Assembly (NCBI RefSeq): GCF_028993555.1
Contig: NZ_CP118610.1
Span: forward strand, 3,715,001-3,779,000
Origin: Ensifer adhaerens
GTDB taxonomy: Bacteria; Pseudomonadota; Alphaproteobacteria; Rhizobiales; Rhizobiaceae
Length of the DNA: 64,000 nucleotides
Direction of reading: 5' to 3'
Shown: piece after piece, positions 18,425 through 28,400 of the stretch
How the letters are laid out: every line of letters begins with the position of its first letter
Numbering within the stretch: position 1 is the stretch's first letter
Notes under the pieces: generated by a model
What the model saw: only the letters and a program-made list of their open reading frames with translations
Databases searched by the model: none
Told to the model about the DNA's origin: nothing
Position numbers and translations under genes: made by a program

Positions 18425-20182
18425 GTGTCATTGTTCCAGGTGTATGCAAGAGCGCTCCAGTATCTTGCGGTTCACAAATTTCGCGTCTCGGCGATCGTGC
18501 TTGCCAACGTCGTTCTGGCCGCCATAACGATCGCCGAGCCGATCCTGTTCGGGCGCATCATCGACGCCATCTCGTCGAAGGGCGAAGTCACGCCGATCCT
18601 GCTCATGTGGGCGGGTCTCGGTGTGTTCAACACCGTCGCCTTCGTGCTCGTCGCCCGCGAGGCGGACCGGCTGGCTCATGGCCGCCGCGCCACGCTCTTG
18701 ACGGAAGCCTTCGGCCGTATCGTTTCCATGCCGCTCGCCTGGCATAGCCAGCGCGGCACGTCCAACGCGCTGCATACGCTTCTGCGCGCTTGCGAAACCC
18801 TCTTCGGTCTCTGGCTCGAATTCATGCGCCAGCACCTGGCGACTGCCGTGGCGCTTGTGCTGCTCGTTCCGACCGCCTTTGCGATGGACGTGCGCCTCTC
18901 GCTCGTGCTTGTCGTGCTCGGTGCACTCTATGTGCTGATCAGCAAAGTCGTCATGAGCCGCACCAAGGAGGGCCAGGCCTCGGTCGAGAACCACTATCAC
19001 ACGGTCTTTTCCCACGTGTCCGACGCCATCAGCAACGTTTCGGTGGTGCACAGCTACAACCGCATCGAGGCTGAAACCCGCGAGCTGAAGAAGTTCACGG
19101 AGCGGCTGATCTCCGCCCAGTTCCCTGTGCTCGACTGGTGGGCGCTCGCAAGCGGCCTGAACCGTGTCGCCTCGACCATCTCGATGATGGCGATCCTCGT
19201 CATCGGCACCGTGCTCGTGCAGCGCGGCGAACTCGGCGTCGGCGAAGTCATCGCATTCATCGGCTTTGCCAACCTGCTGATCGGTCGTCTCGACCAGATG
19301 AAGGCTTTCGTGACGCAGATCTTCGAAGCCCGCGCCAAGCTTGAAGACTTCTTCAACCTCGAAGACGCCGTGCGTGAACGCGACGAACCTGCCGGTGCGA
19401 CCGAACTGCCAGCGGTTACCGGCGAAGTCGAATTCCGCGATGTCTCCTTCGACTTTGCCAACACGAACCAGGGCGTGCACAACGTCTCGTTCACCGCCAA
19501 GGCCGGCCAGACGATCGCCATCGTCGGCCCGACCGGCGCCGGCAAGACGACGCTCGTCAACCTTTTGCAGCGCGTCCACGAGCCGCGCGAGGGCCAGATC
19601 CTGATCGACGGCAACGATATCTCGAAGGTGACGCGCAAGTCGCTGCGCCGTTCGATCGCCACCGTCTTCCAGGATGCGGGCCTGATGAACCGTTCGATCT
19701 CGGACAACATCCGGCTTGGCCGCGACGATGCGACGATCGAGGAGGTCATGGCCGCCGCCGAGGCAGCTGCCGCCTGCGACTTCATCGAAGGCCGGACGAC
19801 CGGCTACGACACGGTGGTCGGCGAGCGCGGCAACCGCCTGTCGGGCGGCGAACGCCAGCGTGTGGCGATCGCCCGCGCCATCCTCAAGAACGCGCCGATC
19901 CTGGTGCTCGACGAGGCGACCAGCGCGCTCGACGTCGAAACCGAGGCCCGCGTCAAGGATGCGATCGATGCGCTGCGCAAGAACCGCACGACCTTCATCA
20001 TCGCACACCGCCTGTCGACGGTGCGCGAGGCCGACCTGGTGATCTTCATGGATCAGGGCCGTGTCGTCGAAATGGGCGGCTTCAACGAGCTCAGCCAGAG
20101 CAACGGCCGCTTCGCAGCTCTCCTGCGCGCCAGCGGCATCCTGACGGACGAAGACGTCCGCATGAGCCACACGGCAGCATAA
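18425..20182 (+). CDS. ndvA: Cyclic beta-1,2-glucan ABC exporter
   Basis: A 585-residue half-size ABC exporter with fused membrane (about 1-310) and ATPase domains. It moves cyclic beta-1,2-glucan made by NdvB from cytoplasm to periplasm, needed for osmoadaptation and nodule invasion. The sequence follows S. meliloti NdvA closely (MSLFQVYARAL, GRRATLLTEAFGRI, QRGTSNALHTLLRACETLFG). ATPase motifs are GPTGAGKTT, LSGGERQR, VLDEATSALD and IAHRLSTV. The start is GTG at 18425 behind GGAAGGGG. Confidence 0.96.
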   Translation: MSLFQVYARALQYLAVHKFRVSAIVLANVVLAAITIAEPILFGRIIDAISSKGEVTPILLMWAGLGVFNTVAFVLVAREADRLAHGRRATLLTEAFGRIVSMPLAWHSQRGTSNALHTLLRACETLFGLWLEFMRQHLATAVALVLLVPTAFAMDVRLSLVLVVLGALYVLISKVVMSRTKEGQASVENHYHTVFSHVSDAISNVSVVHSYNRIEAETRELKKFTERLISAQFPVLDWWALASGLNRVASTISMMAILVIGTVLVQRGELGVGEVIAFIGFANLLIGRLDQMKAFVTQIFEARAKLEDFFNLEDAVRERDEPAGATELPAVTGEVEFRDVSFDFANTNQGVHNVSFTAKAGQTIAIVGPTGAGKTTLVNLLQRVHEPREGQILIDGNDISKVTRKSLRRSIATVFQDAGLMNRSISDNIRLGRDDATIEEVMAAAEAAAACDFIEGRTTGYDTVVGERGNRLSGGERQRVAIARAILKNAPILVLDEATSALDVETEARVKDAIDALRKNRTTFIIAHRLSTVREADLVIFMDQGRVVEMGGFNELSQSNGRFAALLRASGILTDEDVRMSHTAA

Positions 20183-20215
20183 GACAGGCGCTTCAAGTCA
20201 AGCGAACCAACTTCA

Positions 20216-20245
20216 GACCACCCGCCGACGCGGGTGGTCTTTTCA
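20216..20245 (+). terminator. ndvA terminator
   Basis: GACCACCCGC and GCGGGTGGTC form a perfect 10-bp stem with a CGAC loop followed by TTTTCATTT, 34 bases after the ndvA stop. Confidence 0.88.
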
Positions 20246-20338
20246 TTTGGCTGTCTGACAAAGCCACGTCGACCAGCCTTGCCATTCTCAAGATAGCTGG
20301 TAGACCGGAATTCCGGCTTCAATTCCAAGGGAATCACC

Positions 20339-20971
20339 ATGCCGGATATCTCCACTATCGCAGTTTTCGCCGCCGCAAGCCTCGTGCTCACCGCCACGCC
20401 TGGCCCTGACATGCTGCTCATCGCTTCTCGCAGCGTAAGCCAGGGGCGCGCAGCCGGGTTCCTCACCTATGCCGGCATAGCAGCCGGCACCTATTGCCAC
20501 GCGCTTGCCGCAGCACTCGGTCTTTCCCAGCTTTTCGTCGCCGTGCCTGTGGCCTATGAGATCGTGCGGTGGGCGGGCTGCGCCTATCTGCTCTACCTTG
20601 CCTACAAGACGGTCCGCTCGAACGCATCGAGCACGTCGCCGGTGTCGACGCCCAAGCGACTTTCGAACAGACGGATCTTCGGGGAGGGGCTGATGACGAA
20701 CCTGCTCAATCCGAAGATGGCTCTCTTCGTATTGGCACTGTTCCCGCAGTTCGTGCGGCCTGACAGCGGGTCGATGGTCGCGCAGATGCTTCTGCTCGCG
20801 ACCGTGTTGAACGGGGTTGGCTTCCTTGTGAACGGTTCGGTCATCCTGGCTGGCAGCCATCTGCGCGCGCGGCTCGCCGGCATCAGACGTTTCCCGAAAC
20901 TGCCGCAATACCTTCTCGCCAGCGTGTTCACGGGGCTGGCGTGCCGCCTAGCGCTCAGCGCCAGAAGCTAG
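20339..20971 (+). CDS. LysE/RhtB-family amino-acid exporter
   Basis: A 210-residue inner-membrane exporter with six predicted helices. The family motif is LTATPGPDMLLIASRSVSQGRAAG and the second signature is GLMTNLLNPKMALFVLALFPQF. The substrate is unknown. AAGGGAATCACC precedes the ATG, and a perfect CCGGAATTCCGG palindrome lies just upstream (20305-20316). It sits between ndvA and opgC but has its own promoter space after the ndvA terminator. Confidence 0.88.
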   Translation: MPDISTIAVFAAASLVLTATPGPDMLLIASRSVSQGRAAGFLTYAGIAAGTYCHALAAALGLSQLFVAVPVAYEIVRWAGCAYLLYLAYKTVRSNASSTSPVSTPKRLSNRRIFGEGLMTNLLNPKMALFVLALFPQFVRPDSGSMVAQMLLLATVLNGVGFLVNGSVILAGSHLRARLAGIRRFPKLPQYLLASVFTGLACRLALSARS

Positions 20972-20993
20972 AGCATTTCCAGCAAACGCGTTG

Positions 20994-21018
20994 CCGGCGG
21001 CGTTGTTCACGCCGCCGG
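20994..21018. terminator. Hairpin at the opgC stop codon
   Basis: CCGGCGGCGT and ACGCCGCCGG form a 10-bp stem whose loop region contains the opgC stop. It separates convergent lysE and opgC. No T-run is visible. Confidence 0.5.
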
Positions 21019-22161
21019 TAGCGGTTTCGCCGAGGCGATGCCGCGCAACCATTCGAGATAATAGGCATAGGCGAAATGCAGCCCGATGCCGACAAGTACG
21101 AAGAGGCTGCCGAAGATCGGGTTTCGCCCGGTGACGAACAACAGCACCTGGCCGGACATCGCCAGGATCGTGCCGAAGATGAAGATCGGCAGCGAATGTC
21201 GCCCGACAACCGCGAGCGGATGATCGCGGTCGAGTTTGGCAAGGCTACTGATGCGTGGCGTCACGGCGATGATATAGGCCAGCGCCAGCACGTGAAGCAG
21301 CCTGGGGCCCGACAGGAAGGTCTTGTCGAAGCCGGTCAGGACCGCTGGAAGGCCGAAGGAAAGGTCGATGCTCCAGAAGGAGAACAGCACCCAGACAGCG
21401 GAAACCGCGAGATAGGTACAGGACAGCACGATCAGCCAGGGCCACCGCGGGAGCGATCCACCATTGCGCACGAAGGTCATCATGACGATGCCGATGACGA
21501 ACAGGAACTGCCAGGACCAGGGATTGAGGAACCAATAGCCTTCGTCGAGGAAGTTCGACGGCACGAATTTGAAGATGCCTGCGACGAGCCAAAGCGCGGC
21601 CGACAATAGTAACAGCAGCTTCTTGCTGACGCCGTTGAGCCAGAGAATACCCGGCAACATCAGGAACAACGCCGCATACATCGACAGAATGTTGTTGTAG
21701 CCGAGCTGATGCCCCAGAAGCACCATGGCGACGATGCCCTGCTCCGTCTGCTCCACCATCGGGCGAATGTTGATCTCGCCGATCAGGTCCTGCCGGCCGA
21801 AATAGATCGCACCAGCGGCAAAAATCGCCAGCGTTACGATGCTGGTCATAATGTGGGCGATGTAGAGTGCCAGCGCCCGGCGCCAGATCTTCAGCGTCAC
21901 CGCCAGCCGTCCGCCGACGGCGAACCTGCCACCATAGGCGATACCGACCGACAGGCCGGAGATCAGCACGAAGGCTTCGGCGGAATCGGAAAAGCCGACG
22001 TTCTTGTGCGTCAGATATTCGAGATATTGTCCCGGAACGTGGTTGACGAAGATCGTCAACAGGCACAGCGCCCTAAACACGTCGAGGCGTGTGTCACGCT
22101 CCTTGGGAACCATTCGGGCAGACGCGTGCTTCGCGCTCCCCTGAAATGTCTTTTGCAGCAT
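21007..22161 (-). CDS. opgC: OpgC-type glucan succinyl-modifying membrane protein
   Basis: A 384-residue polytopic membrane protein of the OpgC/acyltransferase-3-like family, about ten helices. The N-terminal RDTRLDVFRALCLLTIFVNHVPG is the family hallmark, with the His presumed catalytic. In Rhodobacter sphaeroides OpgC succinylates osmoregulated periplasmic glucans, and in Brucella a comparable membrane protein does so for cyclic beta-glucan. Lying between ndvA and ndvB, it very likely adds the anionic groups to the NdvB product. The start is ATG at 22161 (GGAAAA upstream); 22113 is an alternative. Confidence 0.85.
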   Translation of the reverse strand: MLQKTFQGSAKHASARMVPKERDTRLDVFRALCLLTIFVNHVPGQYLEYLTHKNVGFSDSAEAFVLISGLSVGIAYGGRFAVGGRLAVTLKIWRRALALYIAHIMTSIVTLAIFAAGAIYFGRQDLIGEINIRPMVEQTEQGIVAMVLLGHQLGYNNILSMYAALFLMLPGILWLNGVSKKLLLLLSAALWLVAGIFKFVPSNFLDEGYWFLNPWSWQFLFVIGIVMMTFVRNGGSLPRWPWLIVLSCTYLAVSAVWVLFSFWSIDLSFGLPAVLTGFDKTFLSGPRLLHVLALAYIIAVTPRISSLAKLDRDHPLAVVGRHSLPIFIFGTILAMSGQVLLFVTGRNPIFGSLFVLVGIGLHFAYAYYLEWLRGIASAKPLPAA

Positions 22162-22368
22162 GCGGTCCGTTTTCCAGGATTTGGCGCCCCTGCCCCATCC
22201 CTGTTGAAACGGGCACCGACAGCTCGCACCGTCATTCAAACGCGCGAGGTGCCCGGCACCATGAACTGGAGTGGGATGAGGAGTTGCGGTTCTCCGCCCG
22301 CATCCCGCTCCGGTGATTTAGGACATGACGCCCGGCCGTCGAGGTCATGCCGCCCGCATTTCCGCAAA

Positions 22369-22405
22369 GAAAAACCGGCCTTGCCCTTGCGGGAACAAAG
22401 CCGGT
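22369..22405 (-). terminator. ndvB terminator
   Basis: On the minus strand ACCGGCTTTG and CAAGGCCGGT form a 10-bp stem (one wobble) with a 12-base loop, followed by TTTTTC, about 26 bases after the ndvB stop. Confidence 0.85.
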
Positions 22406-22430
22406 CTCACCCTGTCTTCAATGCCGGCAG

Positions 22431-25400
22431 TTACAGCAAAATGCCTTCATGCGCGTTTTTTGTGACACTATTGTTTACACTGACGATCGGTTCGCCACTT
22501 TTCTGGTCGCGCTGCACCGAAATCTTGTGCCGTGCACCGTTGAGCGTCACTTCCGCAGAGTAGCCGTCCCATGCCGCCGGCAGCACCGGCCGGATCACCA
22601 GCTTGTCGCCCTGCCTGCGGATTCCGAGAATGCCCTCGACACCGACGCGATAGAGCCAGCCGGCCGACCCGGTGTACCAGGTCCAGCCGCCGCGGCCCGC
22701 GAGATCGCCTTCGCCGTAGATATCGGCGGCAACGACATAGGGCTCGACGCGGTAGTGCTCCGCCGCCTCGCGGTTTTCCGCATGCGAGATCGGGTTCAGC
22801 ATCTGGAAGACGCGCCAGGCCTCTTCCGCCCTGCCCTGTTCGGCAAAGGCCAGCGCCACCCATGTGGCTGCATGGGTATATTGCCCGCCATTCTCGCGCA
22901 CGCCGGGCGGATAGGCCTTGATGTAGCCCGGATCCTGCGACGTCCGTTCGAGCGGCGGCGTGAACAGCCGCACGATGCGCTGGTCGGGATCGACCAGTTC
23001 AGCCATCACAGCATCCATCGCCTTGAGCGAACGCTGCGCGTCGCCTTCGCCCGAGAGCACGCTCCAGGACTGGCCGATCGAATCGATCCGGCATTCCAGC
23101 GCCTCGCTGGTGCCGAGCGGCGTGCCGTCGTCGTAATAGCCGCGACGATAGTAGTCTCCATCCCAGCCGGCCGTGGCCAGTGCCTTCTTCAAGGCCTCGA
23201 GATGGGCCTCCCAGCGGCTGACGCGTGTCTGGTCCTTGCGCTCGCGAGCGTAGGGCAGGAAACCGCGGAGCGTGCCTGCGAGGAACCAGCCAAGCCAGGT
23301 GCTGGTGCCCTTGCCGGCCTCGCCGACCCGGTTCATGCCGTCGTTCCAGTCTCCGGCGAGGAACAGCGGCAAGCCGTTCTCGCCGGTGCGCCTGATCGCA
23401 AGATCGAGGGCCCGGGCGCAATGCTCGTAGACGTCTCCGACCTCTTCGGAAATCTCCGGCTTGTAGAAGGCATCATGCTGCCCCGCTTCCAGTGCCGGCC
23501 CCTTGATGAAGGCAAGCCGTTCGGCAAGGAGGTCGGACGTGCCGGTCACCGTGTTATAGCGGGTCACGGCGTGGGCAAGCCAGACGACATCGTCGGAGAT
23601 CATCGTACGCACCCCGGCGCCGGTTCCCGGCAGCCACCAGTGCTGCACGTCGCCTTCGGTAAACTGCCGGGAGGCGGCGTTCAGGATCTGCGCACGGGCA
23701 AGCTCCGGACGATGGATCAGGAAGGCCAGCGTATCCTGCAACTGGTCGCGGAAGCCGAAGGCGCCGCTTGCCTGATAGAAGGCCGAGCGCGCCATGATGC
23801 GGCAGCCGAGGCTCTGGTAGGGCAGCCAGTTGTTGATCATGGCGTTGAAGGCCGGATCCGGCGTTTCCACCTTCACGATGTCGGTGAAATCGCGCCAGAA
23901 CGCTTTGTTCGCCTCAAGCACCGTGTCGAACGCGGTCTCACGCAGTTCGCCGATGATGGCCCGAAGCTGATCCTCCGTGTCGGTATCGCCGAGGATGAAC
24001 GTGACCTGCCGTTCGGCACCGGGCTCGATCGTAATGTCCGTTGCGACCACGGCGCAAGGATCGCCATCGACATCGACGGAACCCGAAAGCTCCGCACCGG
24101 AAATGACCGCCTGCGGTACCAGGATGCCGCCGATCGCGCCCAAGAACTCGCGACGGCTCGCGGTGAAGCCGGCGGCCTCGCCACCATCCACCGCAAAGAA
24201 GGCGGAACGGCCGGCAAAGTCGATGCTGTAGGGGTTGGTCGCCACCAGCGCCTCGGCCGTCTCGTCCCATTTGGAAAGGACGAAAGGTGCCGAACGGGCT
24301 CGGTTGTTGCCGAGCACCCACTCATTGTAGCCATAGAGCCGCAATTGTCGCGCCGTCGCCGCACGGTTGCGGATCGAGACGCGCACGAGTTTGGCCGGCA
24401 GGCTGCGGTGCACCGTCTGCGTGGCCTCTATCTCGAGGTCGTCCTGGGCGCTGCGGAAGGTCGAGTAGCCGAGCCCGTGCGCCGTCTCGAAGACGACGGA
24501 ACGGCGGCGCGAGAGCGCCGCATAGGGCGTAGAGACCGTGCCGCTTGACATGTCGCGGATGAAGATCGCCTCGCCGGGCCGGTTGACGACCGTGTCGTTG
24601 GTCCAGGGTGTCAGCTGGTAGTCGCGCGAATTGCGGCTCCACGAATAGGCAGCACCTTCCGCCGAAATGTGGAAGCCGAAAGCATCATTGGAGATCACGT
24701 TGATCCAGGGCTGTGGCGTCGCTTCGCCACCCCGCAGACGCACGACGTATTCGCGACCGCCATCGGCGAAACCGCCGAAGCCGTTCCAGAAGGAAAGGCC
24801 ATCACCCTTGATTTCCGCCGGAGCGGCGTCCGTGTTTTCCTGCGGTGCGGCCAATAGCGGACCAACGAACTCGCTGCTCTTCTCACCTTTCGCCGGTGCC
24901 GGCGAATAGAGCGAGTTGGCGCGGGCGATCTGGTCCGAGATCGTGCCGTTGCGGGCGTGGAATACCGCACGCGACGCCGACAAGAGGGTCGACCAGGTCT
25001 CCGGTTCCATCAGGTCGCGCCGCACCGAGAAAATGTGCTGACGCGGACCGTCCGAGAGACCGCGAAGCCTCAGGTTTTCGCACATGGAATCCAGCGCATG
25101 CTGCATGTCCTGGGCGTAGGACGAGGCCCGCTCGTTGATGATGACGAGGTCGGCGGTGATGCCACGGGCACGCAGGTACTCCTGGGCGCGCAGCGCTTCA
25201 CGGGCGATGCCGAGGTCGCCATCGTCGTTGATGCGGAGGCAGAAGATCGGGTAGTCGCCCGAGATCGCCAGCGGCCAGAGCTTCGACTGCGAGTCGAGAC
25301 CGGCCTGTACCGTCGCGGTATCAGCGCGCAGGTGCATGTCCGGATAGACGAGATAGCGCCCGAGCATCTGGAAGCTCGCGGCCTCCTGCGAGGTCACGCC

Positions 25401-28400
25401 GACATGGCGCATCTGCACCTGGCTGCGGGTCCAGGCGTGGATGAGTTCCTGGTTGAAGGTTTCCGGATGGCGATAGCGATCGATCGCGCGATCGACCTCC
25501 TCGCGGCTTGGTGCCGCGATCGTCCAAAAGACGACGCTGACCTTCTTGCCGGCAGGCACGCGCACGACGCGGCGCAGCGACATGATCGGATCAAGCGTGA
25601 AGCCGTCCGTTCCCGACAGCACCGCATCGGTGTCAAACGCGGCAGCTTCCGCAAGCGTGCGGCCCGCGCCGATGAAGCGGCGACGGTCGGTCTCCGCTTC
25701 GGTGTGGCGGTCGCTACCGGCATTGTCGGTGACGAGATGCGCCACCTCCATATCCGGGTCGCTGGAGCTGCGCTTGTTGCGGCTGACGCGGATGACGTCG
25801 CCACGACGGCTGATTTCCGTGCGCACGAACATCTTCGAGAAGGCTGGGTGTGCGCTGTCGGCCTCGTCGGTCGAAAGTACCGGCTCGGCATAGGAGGTCA
25901 CTTCGATGAAGCGATCCTGGGTGCCGGTGTTGAGCAGGATGACCCGGCGCCCTTCGGCGTCGTGCTCAGTGGCAACGATGCACTCGACCTCGCTGGTGAG
26001 ATCGCCGACCGTCTTGACGAATTCCGCCTTGTCATCGCCGAAACGGGTCAGCACTTTCTCGCCGGCTGCACGCCGTGGCTCTGAGGTCGCCGACCACCAG
26101 TCGCCTGTCGTCGTGTCGCGCAGGAAGATGAAGGTGCCGGTGCGGTCTTCGACCGGGTCCGGCTTCCAGCGGGTGACGGACTGGCCGTTCCAGCGGGCAT
26201 AGCCGGCGCCGTTGGCGGTCAGCATCACCGAGTAGTGACCGTTGGAAAGAAACACGGTCTCCCGGTCCTGCGCCAGCGGGTTCTCGATGATGCGGACTTC
26301 CGGACGCAGGAGGTCGTCCTGGCCCTTGCCGACTGATTCCGGTTCGCGCTTGGCATTCATGATCGGGATATCGCGCGGCGCCTTTTCCTGCAGCAGGAGT
26401 TCCGCGGCCTCGATCACCGGATCGGCATGGAACCATTCGCGCAAGCGGCCATTGAAGACGACGTTGGCGACAGCCGCGATCGACATGCCATGGTGATGCG
26501 CATAGTAGTTGCGCACGACCGCGCATTTCTGGCCCTCGGGCACGCGCGTCGGCGTGAAGTCGACCGCATCATGGAAGCCGTAGACGCCGAGCGCACCGGC
26601 CTCGCGCAGACGTCCGAGGTTGGCGAGCGCCGATTTCGGATCGTACATGCACGCAAGGATCGAGGCGTAGGGGGCGATGACCGCGTTCTGGCCGAGGCCA
26701 CGCTTGAGGCCCAGCGTCGGCACGCCGAAGTTGGTGTACTGGTAGGTCAGCTCGTGGTCGCGCGCGTTGAAGGCGGCTTCCGAAATGCCCCAGGGCGTGC
26801 CGAGGCGGCGGCCGTGGTTGATCTGCTCCTTCACGACCAGATTGTTGGTCTGGTTGAGAATGCCACCCTGTCGCTCCTGCATGACCAGCGGCGGCATCAG
26901 ATATTCGAACATCGAGCCCGACCAGGAGATCAGCGCACCGCGTGCGCCGATCGGCACGATCGGACGGCCGAGCTTGTACCAGTGCTCGGTCGGAAGATCC
27001 CCCTTGGCGATGGCAAACAGGCTGGTGAGGCGCGCTTCCGAAGCAAGAAGGTCGTAGCAGGCCTCGTCGAGTTCGTTGGCGTTGACGCGGAAACCGATCG
27101 ACAGCAGGCGGCGCTCCGGCCGGAACAGGAAGCCGAAATCCATCGAGAAGGCGATGTCGCGCGCCCGGTCCTTCAGCACCAGCAGGCGCTGGCGCAGCGA
27201 TTCGATGGCACCGAGGTCGAAGACACCGTCGGCAATGTGGGCTTCGCAGGTGCTGACGAGCGCATTTGCCCATTTCGTCACTTCGGTGCTTTGCGGCGTG
27301 CGCACCTCGTGGTCGAGGTTGACGGTGAGCTTGTGCATGTCGCGCGCCAGGACCGCGAGGTTGATCACGCGGATCGACGCGAACTCGCGCTCGCGCTTGA
27401 CCGCGGCAAGCGCGTTCTGGAAGCCGACGATGCGTTCTTCGATCAGGCGACGCAGCGGCCGGACCGTCTTGCGGTCGTCGGGCAACTCGCGCAGCACCTC
27501 CTGAAGGATCGCCACCACGTCACCGATGCCGTCCAGGCTACCCTGGACATGCGCCGACGGCGCCTCGGCCCAGTCGCGGCACATCGACGATACGGCGATC
27601 AGGTGACCGGCGAGGTTGCCGCTGTCGACCGACGAGATGTAGCGCGGCTCCATGGTGTCGAGCGTATTCGTCCGATACCAGTTGAACAGGTGGCCGCGAT
27701 ACTTCGGCATCCGGTCGATGGTGGCGATCGTCTGCTCCAGCCGGTTGATCGTCTCCTCGAAGCCGATCCAGCCGAAATCGCGCGCCGACATCACCGACAG
27801 CAGGTAGACGCCGATATTGGTCGGCGAAGTCCGCTCGGCGAGAACCGGCTGCGGCGTTTCCTGGAAGTTGTCCGGCGGCAGGAAGTGCTGCTCGGCGGTG
27901 ACGAAGGTTTCGAAGTAGCGCCAGGTGCGACGGGCAATCAGGCGCATCTCGTCGATCGCCTCATCGGAAACGACGAGCTGGTCCTCGGTTTCGGCCGACT
28001 GGCTGACGAACCAGGCAACGGCAGGCGAGAGTGCCCAGAGCAGCGCGAAAGGAATGCCGATGAACGGCAGGCCGGTGTCGGAGATCGCGGCAAGCGCCAG
28101 CGAGATCGCCGACAGCGCCGGCGCGATCCACATGGCGCGATAGTAGTCGCCAATCGTGCCGTGGCCGGCGCTCTGCACCTGCGCAGCCGTGCGCCATTCG
28201 AGCATCAGCTTGCCGCTGACAAAGGTGCGGTAGAGCGAGCGCACGATCGCATCGCCCATCATCGCCGCATTATGGGCGATGAAGACGATACGGAGCGCCA
28301 CTTGCGCATTGGCGGCGCGCACTTCGGTGAGCACCGCATGAAGATGGGCGCGGGCGACGATGTCGTTTCGGCGCGGCAGGAGACCGTTGATCAGCGACAG